A stretch of DNA of 64,000 bases from Echinarachnius parma (Eukaryota > Echinodermata > Echinoidea > Clypeasteroida > Echinarachniidae), in contig JBAMJV010003989.1 of NCBI GenBank assembly GCA_037951105.1, forward strand, positions 1 to 64,000. The letters run 5' to 3'. Numbering within the stretch: the first letter of the stretch is position 1; each line of letters begins with the position of its first letter. Position numbers and translations under genes: made by a program. The notes below the pieces were generated by a model. It saw nothing but the letters and a program-made list of their open reading frames with translations, made no database searches and was not told where the DNA came from. Shown here in pieces: positions 21,891 to 34,338 of the stretch.

Positions 21891-22770
21891 GCACTCAAAT
21901 GTAAGTGATTAGTTTCTGAAGCCTGCTGTGTCTACTACATGGGGTCTGTAGATAGATTTATGAAGTGTGTCTGTCTGTGTGTATGTGCACGCATATGTTT
22001 GTGTGTGTGTGTGTATGTGTGTGTTTGTACTTAACTGATAAACTGTCCAGACTACACTGTATGTTGTTTATTTGCATACAAGTATGATGTGTGTATCAGT
22101 GTGTGTATGTTTGTTGGTATGTGTGCGTGTGTTTGTTTTTGCAGTAATTGATTAGTTTTTGAAGCTTGCTGTGTATACTGCATGGGGTCTGTCCGATTGA
22201 TCTATGGAGTACATATGTGTTTTTGAGTGTTTGTGTGTTTGTGTTTGTATAAACAGTCCAGATTACAGTGTGTGTGTGATATTTATTTGCATTCTATATG
22301 ATGTATGTTTGTTATGCATGCATGTGTGTTTGTGTCTACAGTAAGCAAATTAGTTTTTTTAGCCTGCTGTGTCTACTGCATGAGGTTGGCAATAGATTTA
22401 TGAAGTATGTTTGTGTTTGTTGTGTGTGTGTGTATGTGCCTTAGCTAGAGAGCTACTCATTGTGAATATTGTTTATTTGCATTGCATTGCATTAATTGCC
22501 AGTTTATGTGTCTGCCTGTATGTGTGAACAGTTAAGTGATTAGATTATTAAGCCTGTGGTGTCAGCTGAATGTGGTCCAAAGCAGGAGTGTGTATGTGTG
22601 TGTGTGTGTGTGTGCGCAGTGTATCTAGTACATGGTGTAGATTGTATGTTTGTTTGTTATTTGCTTTCATTGATATTTAGTGTATGTACCAGTTATTGTT
22701 ATTTTGCGTGTGCAGTGATGAGTTATTATTTATAAATCGTGTATGTCTGCAGCAGAATAAGTGTGAATAA
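21890..22770. repeat. GT-rich decayed tandem family
   Basis: Four units share GTGATTAGTTTxTGAAGCCT, GCTGTGTCTACTxCATGGGG and a TGTGTGTG stretch. They start near 21903, 22147, 22327 and 22535. Further GT-rich DNA continues to about 23100 with open frames that are simple-sequence artefacts. Confidence 0.65.
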
Positions 22771-24099
22771 ATGTGTGTTATGTTTGTGTTTCTGTGTGTA
22801 GAATGTATATATGTCTGTGTATCCTTGTTTGTGTGTTCGTCTTTATCTGTATGTGTTCATCATACGTGAGATTAATGTGTCTGCTTCCCGGGTGAATCAC
22901 ACCATCAGTCACAGTATGCATGTCAGTATTCATAATCATAAAGTCTATTTATGTTTTGCATTGAATGTGTTTAGTATTATCCACAAATTCATGCAAACTG
23001 AAGATGAGAGTGTTTGTATGTTGATGTGCACATCACGTGATCCGTGTGTCCGTCTGTACTCAATGTGAATCACAGTGAGTGTGTGCCCATGCACCTTTAT
23101 CCCAGAGTACAATGTATGTTCAGCACAGAAACTGCTGCGCCTGTGTGTCACTTGCGCAATGTGTAATGTAATGTTCCGGACTGCACGCTCGGTGATACAA
23201 GTGTGGGATGCATCACCCATCCACATGTACTTTCTGATAACACTCCCCAGTCTCCAATCCATGCTTCTTGCATGCAGGCATGCTCAATACTCCATATATC
23301 GCAGTGGGTAGCTCCTTTATTTATAACCGTGCCCAAATCTCGAGGATGGATTAAAACGGATAGGTATTTTATTGTGTGTGAAGAAATACAGTGATTTCAT
23401 ATGGTCTGGTTTTCATCATATAAAGTGGATTCATAGAGAATAGTGAGACTTGCCGCATACCCGATTAATGAGTTGATAATTTGGGAATTTTATGATTGTA
23501 CATTGCAGCTGGATTCATTATTTACAACCGTGCCCAAAGCTCGAGGGTGGATTAAAACATTTATAGGCATTTTATTTTGTGGAAAGGGTTATCTTCCCTG
23601 ATTTTTATCCTTCGAAGGTGATTCATGGAGTAAACCAGGACAATAGATTGTGATACTTGCCACATGACCTGCTAATTTGTTAAGATTGAGGAATATTTTC
23701 ACAGCTTTGTGCAATTCTTATGACCGTTCCCTAACATTCGAGATTGGATATAACACAGAAAGGTAATATTTCATTTGTGGAATGGGTGGTTCAGTGATTT
23801 CACATCATCTGTAGATCTAATTCACTAAATTATATGTGGATCTTTGTGATGATTGACCCTTCTTGAGAATTGTTATCAGTTGATATTATATACTAAGCTT
23901 TGGTGGAAAGGGTGGATTGCTATTTTCAGCATTTGAGGAATATTATTGATCATATTTAACATCTTCCTTGGATCATACATGCGTAATTTGACCGGAATGC
24001 AATGAAATTATCATGTTTTTTGGTAAGAATTTTGATGATGAGTTTCATGTTCTCTTTCCATTTAATTCATACCTCAAAATCAGCAAGAAATTAACTTGC

Positions 24100-24310
24100 A
24101 GGTTGGTTGTTCATCAACAGGGAAAAAATTAATATTTATTTTTCAGGGTCTACTTTTCAGGTTTGCCTGTATAAAAATAACTTTTGAATTTTTTTTTTTA
24201 TTGAACTCCATGACAATTTACGGGGGCTTTTTTAGGCATTTCGGGGGCGAATTCGCCCTGACGGGGGGGGGGGGGGGGGGGGGGGGGGGCTGAGCCCCCG
24301 TTTATTTTGT
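24100..24310 (+). repeat. 'GGGGGCTAC' dispersed repeat, best copy
   Basis: The order is AATATTTATTTTTCAGGG, CTACTTTTCAGG, a T run, GGGGGCTTTTTTAGGCATTT, GGGGGCGAATTCGCCCTGA, a G27 run (24263-24289) and GAGCCCCCGTTTATTTTG. The G run sits between two complementary parts, so the end could form a hairpin. Confidence 0.7.
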
Positions 24311-24505
24311 TCACAGTTCATCAAGGAGTATGGATTAACCTTGATTACTTGATCATTTTAAATGTGAATAATAAATGTACTATATTGTAATGACCACATT
24401 TTAGCTAATGATAGATATTTGATAGAGGAATTACTAATTTACCTAATTACCAGAGCTAAAAATTAGCACTGGGCCACCAAAAATTAGCTTCGGGCTATAA
24501 TATTT

Positions 24506-24733
24506 GTGACCGGCTGTAACAAAACCCTTGTAGACTTTCATACCATTAGAAAGGCCTCATCACAAGCTTTCATTTGATGCCTTCTTCTAAACATCAGACA
24601 ATATTTGGCAAAGATATGTTCGTTCTAATTTTACAAACGTAAGTCTTTTACACACACTATGTGAACTTAAAATGCCCATATCTTCAAAACATGAATTACC
24701 GACAAGTGCAGGATTTTGCTATATAGCTAGGCA
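24506..24733. mobile_element. Fold-back MITE with TGTGACCGG end, older copy
   Basis: It shares CCATTAGAAAGGCCTCATCA, CAAGCTTTCATxTGATGC and TGAACTTAAAATGCCCAT with the better copy at 55562-55811. The end stems have decayed. Confidence 0.75.
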
Positions 24734-25470
24734 CATTTGACTACTTTTACTTGCCCGATGGGGCTGGCCGCTAGGGAAATAGTAACTGAAGTGTAGTGCA
24801 TCACGCATAGACCAGTACTTTATGATGACACTCCCCAATAGTAACTGAAGTGTAGTGCATCACGCATAGACCAGTACTTTATGATAACACTCCCCATGCT
24901 GCTTTCATGCATGATTACTCACCTCATCACCGCAGGGTGCCTTTTTATTACCGTGCCCCAAAGCTCTGAGGTTGGAGTAAAAACAGGAAAGGTATTTCAA
25001 TTTGTGTGAAGGGTGAGAGTAATTTCATACTATCATCTCTGGATAATTAAACCTATAATATCACCTTTTTTTTTAATATTTGCATCGGTTGTATCTTACT
25101 CTATTGTTGAAGAGACCTGTGAGGAAAAAGGGGGATGATATGATACGTTCACGAGATTAATGTTGCTAATGGTAGATTTTAGATTATTTGAGGATTTATT
25201 CAGTAGTTACAGTGACTGAAGTATTATAGGACACACTTTGCCCATCCGCATCTTACACTTATGTATGATTACTCACTTCATCACTGCCGGGTGCCTTTTT
25301 TATGACGTGCCCAAAGCTCTGGGATGGAGTAGAAATGGAGAGGTATTGTAATGGGTGTAAAGGGTAAAGAGTGATTTCATATCATCTCTGGATAGTTCAA
25401 TCATTTGCGCCTTGGTCCGTGTGCTCTAATTATATCCCTTTTGTGAAACATGGTCAAACCTGTCTTAGGG

Positions 25471-25999
25471 TTAAAGGGGTAGTTCAGTTTTGTACTATAG
25501 GGTTATTTTTTTGTGAGATAATGAAAAACTGAGTGTAAAATTTGAAAGAGCATACAATTTTAATGACGGAATCAACTTTATTTGATCAAAATCGGTTCAG
25601 AAACGGCTGAAATATCAATAATTATATCCGATTGGAATAAATCTGGGCCCCAGATTTATTTGATGATTAAAAAAAAAATTCATGAATTTTCAAAAAGAGG
25701 TTTTTAAAGAGTTGTTGATGATCTATCTATTTAAATCATTATTTCAACAAAACATCACATTATGCATAAACAGCATAATTTTGAAATATGAAAAATGGTT
25801 AAAACCAATGCTTTTTTAGAGAGCACCCTCTTGTGTTTTAATGGCTCTTTTTTATAATGATAACAGGCTTTTTACTTAGTCGTTTGTAATTTTCTATACC
25901 TATGGAGCATGGTGGAGTTATAACTATTAGTTTGTAATGTCATTGTGCTGGTTTTGGTTACTAAAGCTCTGCCTTACCAAAACTGTACCCAACCTTTAA
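25471..25999. mobile_element. T2/Kolobok-like MITE, family C, copy 2
   Basis: It begins TTAAAGGGGTAGTTCAG. The right end has drifted to ACCCAACCTTTAA. The interior aligns by eye along its length with 7872-8408. Confidence 0.8.
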
Positions 26000-26394
26000 C
26001 CAATCTTCGTGAAAGATCAAAGGGCTAATGAGATATGGATTTTGAATTATTTGAAGGATGTTCACAGTACACAGTGGCTGAATACCTACATAATGATACT
26101 CCCATGCTGCTTACATGCATGATTGCTCAGTTCATCACCGCAGGGTGCCTTTTTATGACAGTGCCCCAAAGCTCTGAGGTTGGAGTAGTAATGGAAAGAT
26201 ATGTTAATATGCAATGGGTGTAGGGTTGACACTTACACTGATTTCATATATCATCTGTGGATAATTACATATTTTGCATCTGTGAGTCTGTGTGCTCTAA
26301 TGTCACTTTTGTAAAAAATATTTGCATCAATGCAGGAATTAATTTTAGGGAGCTACTTTTTCAATCTGATGGATATCACAAAATATTTAACATA

Positions 26395-26500
26395 ATACCC
26401 AAGGTAATATTAGGGGCTACTCCGCTACCTACTAAATTTAGGGGGCTATTTTGAAAATTAGGGGGCCAAATCACCCTCAGCCCCTGTATATTTCCTACCC
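26395..26500 (+). repeat. 'GGGGGCTAC' repeat, short copy
   Basis: AGGGGCTACT, TAGGGGGCTATTTTGAAAAT and CACCCTCAGCCCCTG match the copy at 18310-18410. Confidence 0.7.
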
Positions 26501-27190
26501 TGGTTATAATAGTTTAATCTTTTGTGGAAAGGGTAGAGTTTGAAATTTTGAGTATAAATTGTGGAAGGTTTTGGGGTTATCCAATCTTCGTAATATTAAA
26601 TGAGATATCGATTTGAAATTATTTGAGGGATGTGCACACAGTACACAGTGAATGAAGTATAGGGCACGATACCCATCTACAATATAATGATAGCCCATGC
26701 TGCTTACATGCATGATAGCTCACTTCATCACCGCAGGAAGCCTTTTTATAACTGTGCCCCGGTGCTCCGAAGTATTGAGTACAAATCAGAAAGGTATTTT
26801 AATGTGTGTGGTGTGAAGGGTATAATTAAACCTATAATGATATTCACTTTTTTGTTGGTGTTGTTTTTTTTAATTTTGTTTATTGTTTGTTTGTTTGTTT
26901 GTTTGTTGTTTTTTTTTTGGGGGGGGGGGGTTGAATTTTACAGTTCTTTGCTGTGGGATGCCATATTTTAATTTGTGTAAATTGTTATACCCGGTATACA
27001 GTGAAGAGTAACATCTGATTTTCATAACTCAAAGTGGATTCATTATGAACAGATTGCAAAACTTGCCTCAATAATCGGTTGAGGATTGAGGAACTTACTT
27101 TCACATTGCATCACAGAGGGGTGCCTTATTTACATGAATCTTCCCAAAGCTTTTGAGGTTGATTTGAAATAGAGAGGTATTTTAATAACT

Positions 27191-27211
27191 GGGGGGGGGG
27201 GGGGGGGGGGG
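27191..27211. repeat. Poly-G tract, 21 bases
   Basis: A G run followed by AGGAGGGGGGAGG inside one tandem unit of the 23290-27900 family. Other units have no such run at the same place, so it expanded locally. Confidence 0.9.
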
Positions 27212-28007
27212 AGGAGGGGGGAGGTGTACCCAGTGATTTCACATCAGCTGATTTGAAGATCATATGAGGCGGATTCATTGAGAACAGATTGTGACACTGG
27301 CCTCATAATGGGTTGAGGATTGAGGAACTTACTTTCACATTGCATCACAGAGGGGTGCTTTATTAGCATGAATCTTCCCAAAGCTTTTGAGGTTGAATTG
27401 AAATTGAGAGGTATTTTAATGGTAGGGGTGGTGTACACAGTGATTTTACATCATCAGCTGATTTGAAGAATTGAAGATCATATGAGGTAGATTAATTGAG
27501 AACAGATTGTGTCACTGGCCTCATAGTGGATTGAGAATTGAGGAACTTAGTTTCACATTACAACACTGGGGTGCTTTATTTTTGACAGAGCTGCCCAATG
27601 CTAAGTTTGGATCAACAACTGAGAAGGTATGTTATGAATGTGTGGTAGGATGGCAGTGATTTCATATTTATCTGATGTTCATCATTCGATGTAGATTCAT
27701 TGAAAACAGATTGCAAAACTTGCCTGATTGTCGGTTGAGGATTGAGGAACTTACTTTCACATTGCACCACAGGGGGGTGCTTTATTTACACGGCTCTTCC
27801 CAAAGCTTTGGAGGTTAAATTATAATGGAGAGGTATTTTAATGGTGGGGGAGGTGTACCAAGTGATTTCACATCATCATCTGATTTCATACACAGCATAG
27901 ATTGTAATCGTGAAACTTGCCTTATTGTAAAAGGAGTTTGAATTTGGGTATGATTTGATTTTCATACTTTGTGATTGTGGAAAGGATAGATCTTTGAACA
28001 TGTAACC

Positions 28008-28162
28008 AGTGGCATAGTGTGGTCGGACTGATTTGGGGGGCACACAAATTACGGGGAGGGGGAACTCTATGTATTTATTAGTTAAAGGATTTCCCCTGTG
28101 TTGTTTGTTGCTGTTTTTGTCAAAATATAGGGGCACATGCTCCCCAGTAGCTACGCCACTGC
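28008..28162. repeat. Short repeat ending in TAGCTACGCCACTG
   Basis: ACCAGTGGCATAGTGTGG at the left and CCAGTAGCTACGCCACTGC at the right form imperfect inverted ends around a GGGGG/CCCC-containing core. This looks like a small inverted-repeat element. The CA-rich stretch after it (about 28200-28300) is simple sequence. Confidence 0.55.
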
Positions 28163-28464
28163 ATGTAACACATTTACTTATTAACAAACAAAATACATAC
28201 ATGTATACAAGTAAATACACATACAGACACACACATATACTGTATGCTCACACACAAACGCGCCCACGCACACTGACATACCAACATGCATTCGCATACA
28301 GGGCAGAATGGCAGATCCGCATTCAAGGAATTTCTATTAAGTATTAACTCACCTTTCATCAGTTAATTGGATTGTATCTGGGTATGGCCGCTGACAATTT
28401 GGCATGCCAGTTATTTTGGAAAGGATCCTTGGGATGGGTCAGTTCATTGCAATTTCTATTTATG

Positions 28465-28720
28465 CAGGGCTAGACACTTAACACTTGCCCGCTTGCCCAT
28501 GGCAAGTAAAAATTGTTGTCGGGCAAGTTTATGTAAATGGCCTATTTTGGTTGCCCGATCAGGCAACGGATATTTTTGCAACTGCATGGGTAGAATGTAA
28601 TTCATGACATTTTAATGTCTTCTATTAAAGTAAGCAGGCAAATTTTTTCTTTGGGCAAGTAAAATTTGAACATTTATGATTTTACTTGCCTGAATGGGCC
28701 AGGCCAGTACGGTAGAGAAA
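28465..28720. repeat. 'CTTGCCC' dispersed repeat, partial copy
   Basis: GGGCTAGACACTTAACACTTGCCC, GGTTGCCCGATCAGGCAAC and GGGCAAGTAAAATTTGA words match the family at 60218-60572 in part. From 28721 to 29660 I see another piece of the GGGGGCTAC family (28870-28950, reverse) and no gene. Confidence 0.6.
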
Positions 28721-29661
28721 AGAGTTAGTGCGGGGGCTTGTAGTAGATTTTGCTACTCCTACCATTGAAGGAAATCCACTAGGGCTTAGCCTCAGGGGGA
28801 TGTAGCCCCTGAAATGCTAAAAAGGACCCATGAAATCATAGGTCCACATAAATGTACAGAAACTGTAATTGATTTAAAACAAATGTTAGAGTTAAATTTT
28901 CATGCACGCAAGCTTGAAAAGTAGCCCCCAAGAAATAATTTTTTTTTCTTTTCCCTGGTTCATACATTTATGGAAACGGGTTATTTGTTTGAAAAATACT
29001 TCTAAATGTATTTTATATAATTTGTCTTGCCTTTGTAAGTGGACAGTAAACTGTAAAGGGAACAATGACTTGGTAAATAATTTTAAGTCCCCAATGTGAT
29101 GCCCAGCCATTCAGAGCATATCCTGCATAAACACTGCACTGACTGCAGTGTGCACATTTACCAGCGAACAGCTGAACATGTGCATTATGCATGTATTGTA
29201 CAGTATGTAAATGATGTGGTCATGGACTTGAGCATATGATCACTTAGGATAGCCAGGGGCAGCCAAAAAAAAATGGGGTAGGGGGAAGGATGGTAAGGGA
29301 GCAAAACATGTGTTAGCAGTAGCACCAGATACCATCATTTGGTTGAGAAAGAGAACGGCGCTATAAGTCACCTTTTGTACAACTTTCAGAGAATCATAAC
29401 CATGTTTAAGTTTCGGAACGTTGTACTAGTAAACAAAATCTATTTTTGTTTATAGTTTTTGAAAAATATTCCCCAAATTAGAAATAACTATTAGTTCCTG
29501 AAAAAATTTGACATTATACAGGTCTACACTCAGTCTCAATGTAACCATAATTCAACTAAAATGTTGTTCTCTCACTCCCGACAATATGATGCCTAAAGTG
29601 CAGATCCAAAGCGCAGTTTACTAGATAACAGCTGTACAGGTGCATTATGCATACAGCAGTG

Positions 29662-30345
29662 CTCGAAATTAACTTTTTTTGCTGGTGGCCCAGTCGGGCC
29701 AGTAAAATTAGTATTTTTCCAAATTTGGTGGCCTGAAACCAAAATCTACTGGCCCGAAAAAATAAGGAAACACAAAAGTAAAATGTATACAATAACCATA
29801 TTCATAGTTTCAAGGTTCTGGGCAATACTTTTTATCAATCAAACATTGGATTCTTCGTAAACAATATTTTTTTTTTTTTTAGACACCCTCTTATATTTTT
29901 CAGACACCGTGTAGTGAATATTCATGAGCAGCATATATGAATATTCATGATGCTCATTAGATTTTTAAAATACGCAAAATAACTGAAATAACTAACAATG
30001 ATTTTTCATATGAATTTTTTTTTTATAACAACTGGTTAGAAAATGAGTACTGCTGCTCAAGTATGTATGAATATTCATTAGCAGAAGTGTTACTTGCTCA
30101 ATTAACTTGCAACTTTTTAACTAACCAATATTTTGTATGTGAGAAAAGGGTATAAGTTGCTGAATGCTATGTTTGAAATCAAGCTCTTGTCATGCCCTAA
30201 ACATGACTACAGGGTATTTTTTTATTTTTTTTGCTTGCCCGATCGGGCCACCAAACTTTGAATTATGCGTTTTTTACTGGCCCGACAGCAATTTTTGGTG
30301 GCCCCTGGCCATCGGGCCTATGCTAATTTCGAGGGTTGCATACAG
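29662..30345. repeat. 'GGTGGCCC' dispersed repeat with inverted ends
   Basis: It starts GTGCTCGAAATTAACTTTTT, GGTGGCCCAGTCGGGCCAGT and ends with CGACAGCAATTTTTGGTGGC, CATCGGGCCTATGCTAATTT, CGAGG. The outer CTCGAAATTA / TAATTTCGAG words are inverted. Fragments of the same family are at about 20996-21065, 24460-24500 and 35925-35970. Confidence 0.6.
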
Positions 30346-31373
30346 TATGTAAATTATGTGGCGCGTGGTCTTGAGCATATGTTCACTGAATAGGAGGGGA
30401 GGGTGGTGTTACCAGGGCAAATCAGCATAAGGGGAAGGGGGTGGTTAATCTTCCCATAAGTTTGGTTTGGTAGTTTCTATACTGATATAAAGCTGTGTTA
30501 TTCAATAAAATGGACATTTTTGTTCCATTTAGTCCTACTAGGGGACAGTAAAGGGGTATACATCTACAGGTATATACCCTTCGAAAAAAATTTCTCTCAA
30601 CTTTGGACAGGTAAAGTTCTCCATCATCGTGTACATTGGATACATTTCCCCCTGTATTTACAGCACTTACATTACATCAGGTGAGCCACTTCAGCTCCCA
30701 TCATGTACACAGGTACATTACATCTAGAACGTTCTCCTTTATCCATAAAAGGGAAAGATTTATATCCCAAGCCAAGGGACTGTCTATTTAAGTTTAAGAG
30801 GGAAAAAAACTGCGTAATGTGATCGTTCTTCTTAAAAAATGAGAGAAAGGGCAGCTAGTTTGAATGTGGGGTCAGATTGAGCTGTGTAGAAGCAGGGGCG
30901 CTCATGGAAGTGAGGAGTAACACTTCTGCCCCCTTTTGAAGACCTCCCTTAGCCATAAAAAGATAAGATTGATGTCCCAAGGGACTATCTAAAGTTTAAG
31001 AGGGAAAATCAGTGCAATATGATCGTTCTTCTTGAAACCGAGAGAAAGGGCAGCTAGTCTTAAATGCTTAGAATCAGAGTTCAGATTGAGCTGTATAGAA
31101 ACTTGGGCACTCATGTTGTTGGGTGTAACACTTCTCGAAGACCTCTCTTGGCCATAAAAAGGGAAAGATTTATGTCCCTAGGGACTATCTAGAGTGGTAG
31201 GGTGGAAAGCAGCGTTATGTGATCCTCTTCATAGAAACAAGATCTAGTCAAGATAAACATTCTATGTTCAGAGCAGAGATTGGTGCTGTTTCTTGCATGT
31301 GTGGGTGGCACTACAGCCCCCTTGCAAAGGTACCCCCTTTGCAATAAAAAAGGGAAGATTTATATACCTACCT

Positions 31374-31766
31374 TTAAAGAAGGGAACCACCAGGCAAACA
31401 TAATTATAAGTTTTGGTACCGTTTTGTGATATCAAATAGATACCCAACATTTTGCAAAGGGTTGTGTAATTCATAAACAATGCAATTAATTACCACCACT
31501 TACGGAACCATTATTATTTCCTGGTTCCGTACACGCCAAACATTTGCGAGTGCGCCAATCCTATTCACGCATACGTTTGGACTTTGGAGACAATAGAATC
31601 ACGGACGATTTGCTCGCTCTGGACAAAGGTAGTCTGGTGATGCGTTTTCCAATTTTATATTTTTTTTCTGGAAACATATTTTTCTGAACTTGTTGATATA
31701 ATGGACTACTAAAGATGTTACCTTTCATTTATAAGAATATTATTTGTGGGTGGTGGTACCCTTTAA
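31374..31766. mobile_element. T2/Kolobok-like MITE, family B, copy 3
   Basis: It begins TTAAAGAAGGGAACCACCAG and ends GGTGGTGGTACCCTTTAA. Its right TTAA is also the left TTAA of the next element. Confidence 0.8.
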
Positions 31767-32210
31767 AGGCATATATGCGTGGGTTATTAGACGCGTGGAT
31801 CCATCTTGCGCACTTTTACGCACGGTACGTAATCCCCATTGGCTCAGTTATAATTAGCGATCGCAAACTGTCCCGGCTTCCGAATACCCGAGTAAAAAAT
31901 GCATACAAAATAGTCGCGTTCGGAATGTTTGTACTAGTCGAATGGAGATCCATCAGAGATGTTTACGAGCGAAAATATCACGTAACACGCTTAACCGCAA
32001 ATACTTCAAAGCGCCGCTGTTTGATGTCTTAGGTGACAGCGTGAGAAATTCTTGCTGCATGCAATTTCATAAGAAGGCCCGTGTTCAGATATTTCGAAGC
32101 ACCGCTCTTCGATCGATCCAACGCATATCGTGAGTTTACCTCGAGAGATTACTGTGGAGTCGAGTTGGAATTTGCTGACTACCCTTTATAACCCACGCAA
32201 ATGCCTTTAA
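31763..32210. mobile_element. T2/Kolobok-like MITE, family D, copy 1
   Basis: The ends are TTAAAGGCATATATGCGTGG and CCACGCAAATGCCTTTAA. The interior is CpG-rich (CACTTTTACGCACGGTACGT, ATCCATCAGAGATGTTTACG, TTTACCTCGAGAGATTACTG). The open frames through it are shared with the inverted copy at 33045-33501 only in pieces and do not look like a protein. Confidence 0.75.
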
Positions 32211-33005
32211 GGACTATCTTCAGTTTTAGCCTGGTACATGTAGGGTAGAAAGCAGCACTGCTATCTGATCGTCATCACAAATAGTATAAACATAGGTCGC
32301 TTCAAATGTATGCCTTTAAGCTAGGGGAACTCATCCTTAGTGGGTTTATGGCCAAGGTGATAAATTATACCAAAATAAACTGCAGTTGCTATGAAAACAA
32401 CATCTCAGAAGTGAGAGGGGGTGTAGGAATATATTCAATTAAGATAGGTCTGAGAGATAACGGCAATCGTTGATGTACATACATGTGCAAGTTCAAACTA
32501 AGCCATGATAGCCCACCAAACCTATTGATGGCTAACAAGATAAAATATTGTAAGAGCTGAAAAAGAAAAAATCAGTTGATATGTCAACATATGGGGTGGA
32601 GGGGTGATAGTAAGATCGATTTATATGGAGACAAAGAGACTTTATTATTTATACTCTGTGAATTAAGAACCAACATAAATTATCTGGGCAGCTTTAGCAT
32701 CTATGAATTACTATGATAGGTATCTTATCTATTGTTGAATTAATGGCTAACAATTAATGGCTATCTGTGCACTAGTACTTGTACAAGAAAGTGTGTAAAT
32801 ACATTATTAGTGTTTTGACAACCTGGGCACTAGTTTACATTTATTAGCAAGCCTTTGACAGAGAGGGCGGGATTGATAGTATAATTTAGATAAAGAGATG
32901 AGCAACAAATGAAGCAATACCCTTTTTCCTCAGGCAAGCTAGATTTTTATTTTAATGTAAGTCATATTTTGGTAACCCAACTTTGTGTAAAACTGGGGTG
33001 GTGGT

Positions 33006-33024
33006 GGGGGGGGGGGGGGGGGGG
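33006..33024. repeat. Poly-G tract, 19 bases
   Basis: A G run following GGGGTGGTGGT. Between 32301 and 33005 I see AT-rich unique DNA and no gene. Confidence 0.9.
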
Positions 33025-33044
33025 TAGTGTAGAGCTGTAGCCTG

Positions 33045-33501
33045 CTTTGGATATGTGTGGGTTAGAATGGGTAGTCAGCAAATTCCAACTCGTACTCCAC
33101 CGTAATCTCCCGAGGTAAACTCGCGATATGTGTTGAATCAATCGAAGAGCGGTGCTTCTTATGAAATTGCATGCAGCACACAGCTGGTATCTATATACTG
33201 AGCGAATTGCTCGAGCTGTCACCTGAGCCCGAGGCAATCGCTGATAAGATCAAAAAGCGGCACTGTGAAGTCGGTGCGGTTAAGCGTGTTACGTAGTAGT
33301 TTCGCTCGTAAACATCTCTGATGGAATTCCATTCGACCTTGATTCGACTAGTACAAATATTCCAAACGCGATTCGGGCCTTCGTGAAGTGGGACAGTTTG
33401 CAATCGCTACTTATAACTGAGCCAATGGGGATTACGTACCGTGCGTAAAAGTGCGCAATATGGATCCACGTGTCGAATATACCGGTCTGAATTCCCTTTA
33501 A
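33045..33501. mobile_element. T2/Kolobok-like MITE, family D, inverted copy
   Basis: It is the reverse complement of 31763-32210 along most of its length, ending GAATTCCCTTTAA at 33501. The other end has lost its TTAA. Together with copy 1 it makes an inverted pair with about 830 bp between. Confidence 0.75.
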
Positions 33502-33933
33502 AGCAATTAAATTCCCTTCAAAATTCACACTGGCATTACAGTAAAAGACTAAACAATATATGTACAAAGAAAATCAAACATGACCTAGTTTTATATATAA
33601 ATCATTACAGTGAATGTTACTCTATAGATGAGTCAACATGTTTGTACCGGGTTAAAAATTAGGTTTTTGAATGTTTGGCTAGCATGTTTTTACAGGCCAG
33701 ACGGTATGTAAACTCATGTTCATGAAACATTTACACAGTCACATGTGACTCACGATCCCTGCCAGGGGAGAAAATTATTATTCAATCAATTTATGATTCA
33801 CCCATTCAACACCAGTTATGCCATATTTTACATCGTTAATGCGTGCATTTTCAATCCCTCTCTTGCGATGTTATTGTGATACCAAGGGCACAATGAGTTT
33901 CTATTAGATGAATTAGTGGATGACCTTATCGTA

Positions 33934-34338
33934 TTAAAGGGAACCATAGTAACATTGTGGACATGGGCAAAAAGTGATGAATGGTTGATAAAAATGTGTA
34001 TTGTTGTGATCTGATATGTCTACTGAGTAATGTGTGAAAATGTCACGTTAAATGTATATTGTATGGTCAAGTAATGAGCGAAAATGCAAAGTGACATTCG
34101 GTAACAAATTGCACTGACTTTGTACACAGTTATAACTTTCCAGTTAAAAATCTAACACTTCAATCGTAAATATCTTTTAACGAAAGGGAAATTTGATAAA
34201 CCAAAACCTCTCCCATGTTTCTAATATTGTTAATGTTAATACACAACAAGGTATGAGAGAACCACTGGAGTTCTAATAAGATTTTAAGATTTAATAAGAT
34301 TTTAAGTGGATTTGGAAAATGTTACTAGATCACTTTAA
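33934..34338. mobile_element. T2/Kolobok-like MITE, family A, copy 3
   Basis: The ends are TTAAAGGGAACCATAGTAAC and GTTACTAGATCACTTTAA. Relative to 16434-16811 the interior is in the opposite orientation (AAAAAGTGATGAATGGTTGA comes first). Confidence 0.8.

Larger units (their letters stand above)
23290..27900. repeat. Eleven-unit decayed tandem family, interrupted by mobile elements
   Basis: Units of roughly 200-250 bp share TTATxACCGTGCCCAAAGCTC, GAGGxTGGATTxAAA, GGTATTTxAATGTGTGxGAAGGGT and GTGATTTCATATCATCT. Recognisable units are near 23320, 23530, 23735, 24945, 25300, 26155, 26750, 27135, 27370, 27600 and 27800. Gaps in spacing coincide with inserted elements at 24100-24310, 24506-24733, 25471-25999 and 26395-26500. 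A 61-bp exact-looking tandem pair (AGTAACTGAAGTGTAGTGCA) sits at 24778-24895. Confidence 0.7.
30700..32300. repeat. About 190-bp tandem family, four units, last one split by two MITEs
   Basis: Units share CCATAAAAAGGGAAAGATTT, CCCAAGGGACTATCT, AGTTTAAGAGGGAAA, GTGATCGTTCTTCTT and CAGATTGAGCTGT. They start near 30735, 30950, 31148 and 31340. The fourth is cut at CCTACCT by the elements at 31374-32210 and resumes at 32211 with GGACTATCTTCAG. Confidence 0.7.

Noticed and set aside
22811-23394. Cysteine- and valine-rich open frames on both strands
   Set aside because: Derived from GT-rich decayed repeats; both strands are equally open, which points to simple sequence.
31715-33567. Open frames shared by two regions in opposite orientation (apparent gene family)
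   Set aside because: They lie within the two copies of the family D MITE; frames are conserved only in short pieces and no domain is visible.
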